A stretch of 5,800 nt of DNA, taken from NCBI GenBank assembly GCA_021796155.1, contig JAJYOO010000182.1, forward strand, positions 1 to 5,800, in the 5' to 3' direction. The position numbers and the translations under genes were made by a program. The DNA comes from Chloroflexota bacterium. Lineage in GTDB: Bacteria > Chloroflexota > Anaerolineae > Anaerolineales > Villigracilaceae. The notes beneath the pieces are model-generated. The model searched no databases and had not been told where the DNA came from. It saw only the letters and a list, made by a program, of their open reading frames with translations. Of the stretch, positions 3,886-5,800 are shown one piece after another. Each line of letters opens with the position of its first letter. The stretch's first letter is position 1.

Positions 3886-5397
3886 ATGGAAAACAATACC
3901 AATTTGGAGAATGCTGTTTTCACATCATCACTCGAAACATCGAAATGGCTGCGCGGCCTGAATTCCGCCGCGAAGCGCGCCTTCGATATCGTCTCTGCGT
4001 CCCTGGGACTGTTCCTGCTTTCCCCGTTCTTCATTGGGATTGCGGTTCTTATTAAACGCGATACGCCCGGCCCGGTCTTTTATCGCGGCTGGCGCATCGG
4101 GAAAGATGGCAGGAACTTCAATATCCTGAAGTTCCGCACCATGTACGAACGCCCGCAGAACCATGACGACCCGCGCATCACGGCACACGACGATGGCCGC
4201 GTCACCCCGCTTGGGCATTGGCTGCGCGACACCAAGCTCAACGAACTGCCGCAACTGTGGAACGTCTTGAAAGGGGAGATGAGCTTGGTGGGTCCGCGGC
4301 CTGAAGACCCGGAGATCGCGAAAACCTGGCCGACTGCTTTGCGCGCCGAGGTTCTTTCCGTGCGTCCCGGCATCACCAGTCCGGCTTCCGTCATCTATCG
4401 CGACGAAGAGAAAATGCTCAAGTCTGCCAGCGTGATGGACGATTATCTCAAAAGCGTCCTGCCCGATAAGCTGCGCCTCGACCAGCTCTACGTGCGCAAC
4501 CACAATTTGCTCTCGGACCTGGACGTCATTTTCCTGACCTTGACGGCCCTGCTCCCCAAACTGCGCCGGAATTCCATTCCCACCGAGACGCTCTACAACG
4601 GGTTGTTATATCGTTTCAGCCGCCGTTATTTCTCCTGGTTCATCATGGATAACCTCACCGCCTTTGCTGCGGTCTCGCTGGCCATCCTGCTCAAGCGCAT
4701 GAACGGCCCGCTCAACTTGGGGGGCGAATTGAACCTCCTCCTCGCCGCTGTGCTCGCACTGATCTTCAGCCTCGTCAACGCCATTCTGGGACTCGGTCGT
4801 GTCTGGTGGCGTTACGCGCGTCCGGCCCACGCGTTTGACCTGGCCTTTTCCTGCGGGATTTCCACGCTTCTCATTACAACGGTGGATTGGTTCTGGCCGA
4901 AGGAACGTTTTTTCCCGCCGGGCACGATCATCGTCGCGGGTGTGTTCGCTTTTCTGGGGTTTGTGGGCGTGCGTTACCGCGAGCGTCTGCTCACCGGCCT
5001 GGCCACACGCTGGCTGTGGAAGCGCGACGCTGGCGGGATGGGGGAGCGCGTGCTGATCGTGGGAGCCGGTGAGTGCGGGTTGCTGGCAGCCTGGCTGTTG
5101 CACAGAAGCAAGCTCTCCTCCGCTTTCTCGATTCTCGGCATGGTGGATGATGACCCGATGAAGGAGGGCCTGATGGTTGACGGTCATCACGTCTTCGGCC
5201 TCACGCGCCGCATCCCGGAACTTGTGCAAAGGAAGGACATCGGCGTGATCCTGTTTGCCATCGAGAAGATTCAGCTTGATGAACAGGCGCGCATCCTCGA
5301 ACTTTGCCGCCAGACGAACGCGCGTGTTGTGTTATTCCCCGACCTGCTGACCATATTCCGCGAGCGCCTTTCTCAGTCCTCTGTGAACACGGCCTAA
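3886..5397 (+). CDS. polyprenyl-phosphate sugar phosphotransferase fused to membrane and Rossmann domains (permuted order)
   Basis: A 503-residue inner-membrane enzyme, expected to transfer a sugar-1-phosphate from a nucleotide sugar to a polyprenyl phosphate, the first step of a surface polysaccharide repeat unit. Residues 28-225 are a bacterial sugar transferase domain: KRAFD start, hydrophobic helix with the SP break (S46-P47) typical of a re-entrant membrane helix, GPVFY, KFRTM (82-86), KLNELPQLWNVLKGEMSLVG (117-136) and PRPE. Four membrane spans follow (about 250-270, 281-303, 316-333, 345-363), then a Rossmann domain (387-490) with VLIVGAGECG (389-398) and VDDDP (420-424). Spans plus Rossmann resemble the N-terminal part of FlaA1/CapD or WbaP-type proteins, normally placed before, not after, the transferase. 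N119 stands where the catalytic Asp of the Asp-Glu pair is expected; E120 is kept. An in-frame TGA at 3880-3882 fixes the ATG start; the ribosome site is weak. The frame ends in three consecutive stops, TAA-TAG-TGA. Confidence 0.9.
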   Translation: MENNTNLENAVFTSSLETSKWLRGLNSAAKRAFDIVSASLGLFLLSPFFIGIAVLIKRDTPGPVFYRGWRIGKDGRNFNILKFRTMYERPQNHDDPRITAHDDGRVTPLGHWLRDTKLNELPQLWNVLKGEMSLVGPRPEDPEIAKTWPTALRAEVLSVRPGITSPASVIYRDEEKMLKSASVMDDYLKSVLPDKLRLDQLYVRNHNLLSDLDVIFLTLTALLPKLRRNSIPTETLYNGLLYRFSRRYFSWFIMDNLTAFAAVSLAILLKRMNGPLNLGGELNLLLAAVLALIFSLVNAILGLGRVWWRYARPAHAFDLAFSCGISTLLITTVDWFWPKERFFPPGTIIVAGVFAFLGFVGVRYRERLLTGLATRWLWKRDAGGMGERVLIVGAGECGLLAAWLLHRSKLSSAFSILGMVDDDPMKEGLMVDGHHVFGLTRRIPELVQRKDIGVILFAIEKIQLDEQARILELCRQTNARVVLFPDLLTIFRERLSQSSVNTA

Positions 5398-5426
5398 TAG
5401 TGAAATTAGATGAAAACCGTACAAAC

Positions 5427-5518
5427 TGTCACTGCGAGGAGGCCGCGGGCCGACGTGGCAGTCTCCTCATGGCGTGGAGATTGCTTCGGTCGCTGGAGAA
5501 CGCTCCCTCGCAATGACA
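5427..5518. repeat. palindromic TGTCATTGCGAG-type intergenic repeat
   Basis: TGTCACTGCGAGG (5427-5439) and CCTCGCAATGACA (5506-5518) are inverted repeats with one mismatch. Inside, GCAGTCTCC (5458-5466) pairs with GGAGATTGC (5476-5484) around nine bases. On the minus strand it starts TGTCATTGCGAGG and includes GAAGCAATCTCC, words I recognise from a dispersed repeat found in many bacterial genomes including Chloroflexota (memory). It begins 29 bases after the glycosylphosphotransferase stop. Confidence 0.8.
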
Positions 5519-5533
5519 TACCAGATTGTAAAG

Positions 5534-5573
5534 TTTGAATATTTTATCTATAAGGCTTGTATTCAAATTTTTT
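5534..5573 (+). terminator. possible weak terminator after the glycosylphosphotransferase gene
   Basis: TTTGAATA (5534-5541) and TATTCAAA (5560-5567) form an AT-rich 8-bp stem around an 18-base loop, followed at once by six T (5568-5573). The T-run fits a terminator, but the stem is weak and the loop long. Confidence 0.3.
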
Positions 5574-5637
5574 CCTTGTTGCGACGCTCCGCGTCGTAAC
5601 GATTGGGCGACATTCCAACGCAGAGCGTTGGAACGAG
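5568..5637 (+). repeat. two-hairpin direct repeat, copy A
   Basis: The 70-bp unit starts TTTTTTCCTTGTTGC and carries CGACGC-TCC-GCGTCG (5582-5596) and TTCCAACGC-AGA-GCGTTGGAA (5613-5633). A second unit of 68 bp at 5690-5757 has the same layout. Confidence 0.8.
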
Positions 5638-5653
5638 AGTGGAAGTAGGTTAT

Positions 5654-5686
5654 CGCCCTGAGCGGCGCACAGCAAAGTCGAAGGGC
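5654..5686. repeat. CGCCCTGAGC...GTCGAAGGGC palindromic element
   Basis: GCCCT (5655-5659) and AGGGC (5682-5686) bound a short element with the words CCCTGAGCGG and AGTCGAAGGGC, familiar from a widespread intergenic repeat. Relative to the form I remember, it has about ten extra bases in the middle. It separates the two direct-repeat units. Confidence 0.6.
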
Positions 5687-5689
5687 AGA

Positions 5690-5757
5690 TTTTTTCTTGT
5701 TGCTGTGCTCTGCACGTAGCAAATAGACAGCATTCCAACGCAGAGCGTTGGGACGAG
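5690..5757 (+). repeat. two-hairpin direct repeat, copy B
   Basis: The unit starts TTTTTTCTTGTTGC and keeps CATTCCAACGCAGAGCGTTG (5731-5750) identical to copy A (5611-5630). The first hairpin has changed to TTGC..GTGC-TCT-GCAC..GCAA (5701-5722), different sequence but still paired. Confidence 0.8.
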
Positions 5758-5765
5758 TATTGATG

Positions 5766-5770
5766 AAGGA
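5766..5770 (+). promoter_or_regulatory. ribosome binding site of the right-edge gene
   Basis: AAGGA lies five bases before the ATG at 5776-5778. It is the main reason for calling a gene start here. Confidence 0.6.
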
Positions 5771-5775
5771 TATTT

Positions 5776-5800
5776 ATGATTGAAGATTTCTGGAATGATC
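5776..5800 (+). CDS. start of a gene running off the right edge
   Basis: Only eight codons are visible, MIEDFWND. The ATG has AAGGA five bases upstream, and the gene follows the glycosylphosphotransferase on the same strand after a 375-bp repeat-filled gap. Short starts of the type (M)xxDFWxxRPVLVTG are common in NAD-dependent sugar epimerase/dehydratases, which would suit a polysaccharide cluster. The diagnostic GxxGxxG loop is outside the window, so the function is a guess. Confidence 0.5.

Noticed and set aside
3928..5229. Antisense frames of 191 and 207 codons
   Set aside because: They are shadows of the glycosylphosphotransferase gene and have no coherent fold or start signal.

Overview
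The window looks like part of a chromosome from an uncultured member of the Chloroflexota, most likely class Anaerolineae. This is an inference from the style of the proteins (an isoprenylcysteine-methyltransferase-like protein, a DUF3368 PIN-like remnant, a glycosylphosphotransferase) and from dense families of palindromic intergenic repeats that I associate with these genomes. No rRNA, tRNA, CRISPR array or transposase gene is visible.

Minus-strand block (60-2128). Four genes run leftward in one apparent operon: a small two-span membrane protein (2065-1652), a two-cluster 4Fe-4S ferredoxin (1581-1318), an isoprenylcysteine-methyltransferase-like membrane protein (1283-834) and an OmpR/PhoB-family response regulator (746-60). 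In front of the first gene lies a candidate promoter. Its -35 region is replaced by two 7-bp direct repeats in an 11-bp period, the arrangement this regulator class usually binds, so autoregulation is plausible. Palindromic elements sit in two of the intergenic gaps. No sensor kinase is visible; it could lie to the left of the window.

Middle block (2129-3885). This reads as a gene graveyard full of repeats. It holds a possible C-terminal fragment of a nucleotidyltransferase (minus), two copies of an inverted-repeat-bounded, multi-hairpin element (about 2649-2759 and 3060-3160), a third palindromic element (2899-2994), an A/C-rich degenerate tract with an inverted relative near the operon promoter, and a truncated, frameshifted DUF3368 gene (3202-3610). 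The fragments resemble parts of toxin-antitoxin modules.

Right block (3886-5800). A 503-residue membrane enzyme combines a polyprenyl-phosphate sugar phosphotransferase domain at the N-terminus with four membrane spans and a Rossmann domain at the C-terminus. This is the reverse of the usual order in large polyprenyl glycosylphosphotransferases, and an Asn stands where the catalytic Asp normally is. It probably starts an exopolysaccharide or O-antigen-type cluster. It is followed by about 375 bp of stacked palindromic repeats, then by the first eight codons of another plus-strand gene with a good ribosome binding site.

The most interesting items are the permuted glycosylphosphotransferase, the two-copy element with covarying stems, and the direct-repeat box in front of the ferredoxin/methyltransferase/regulator operon.
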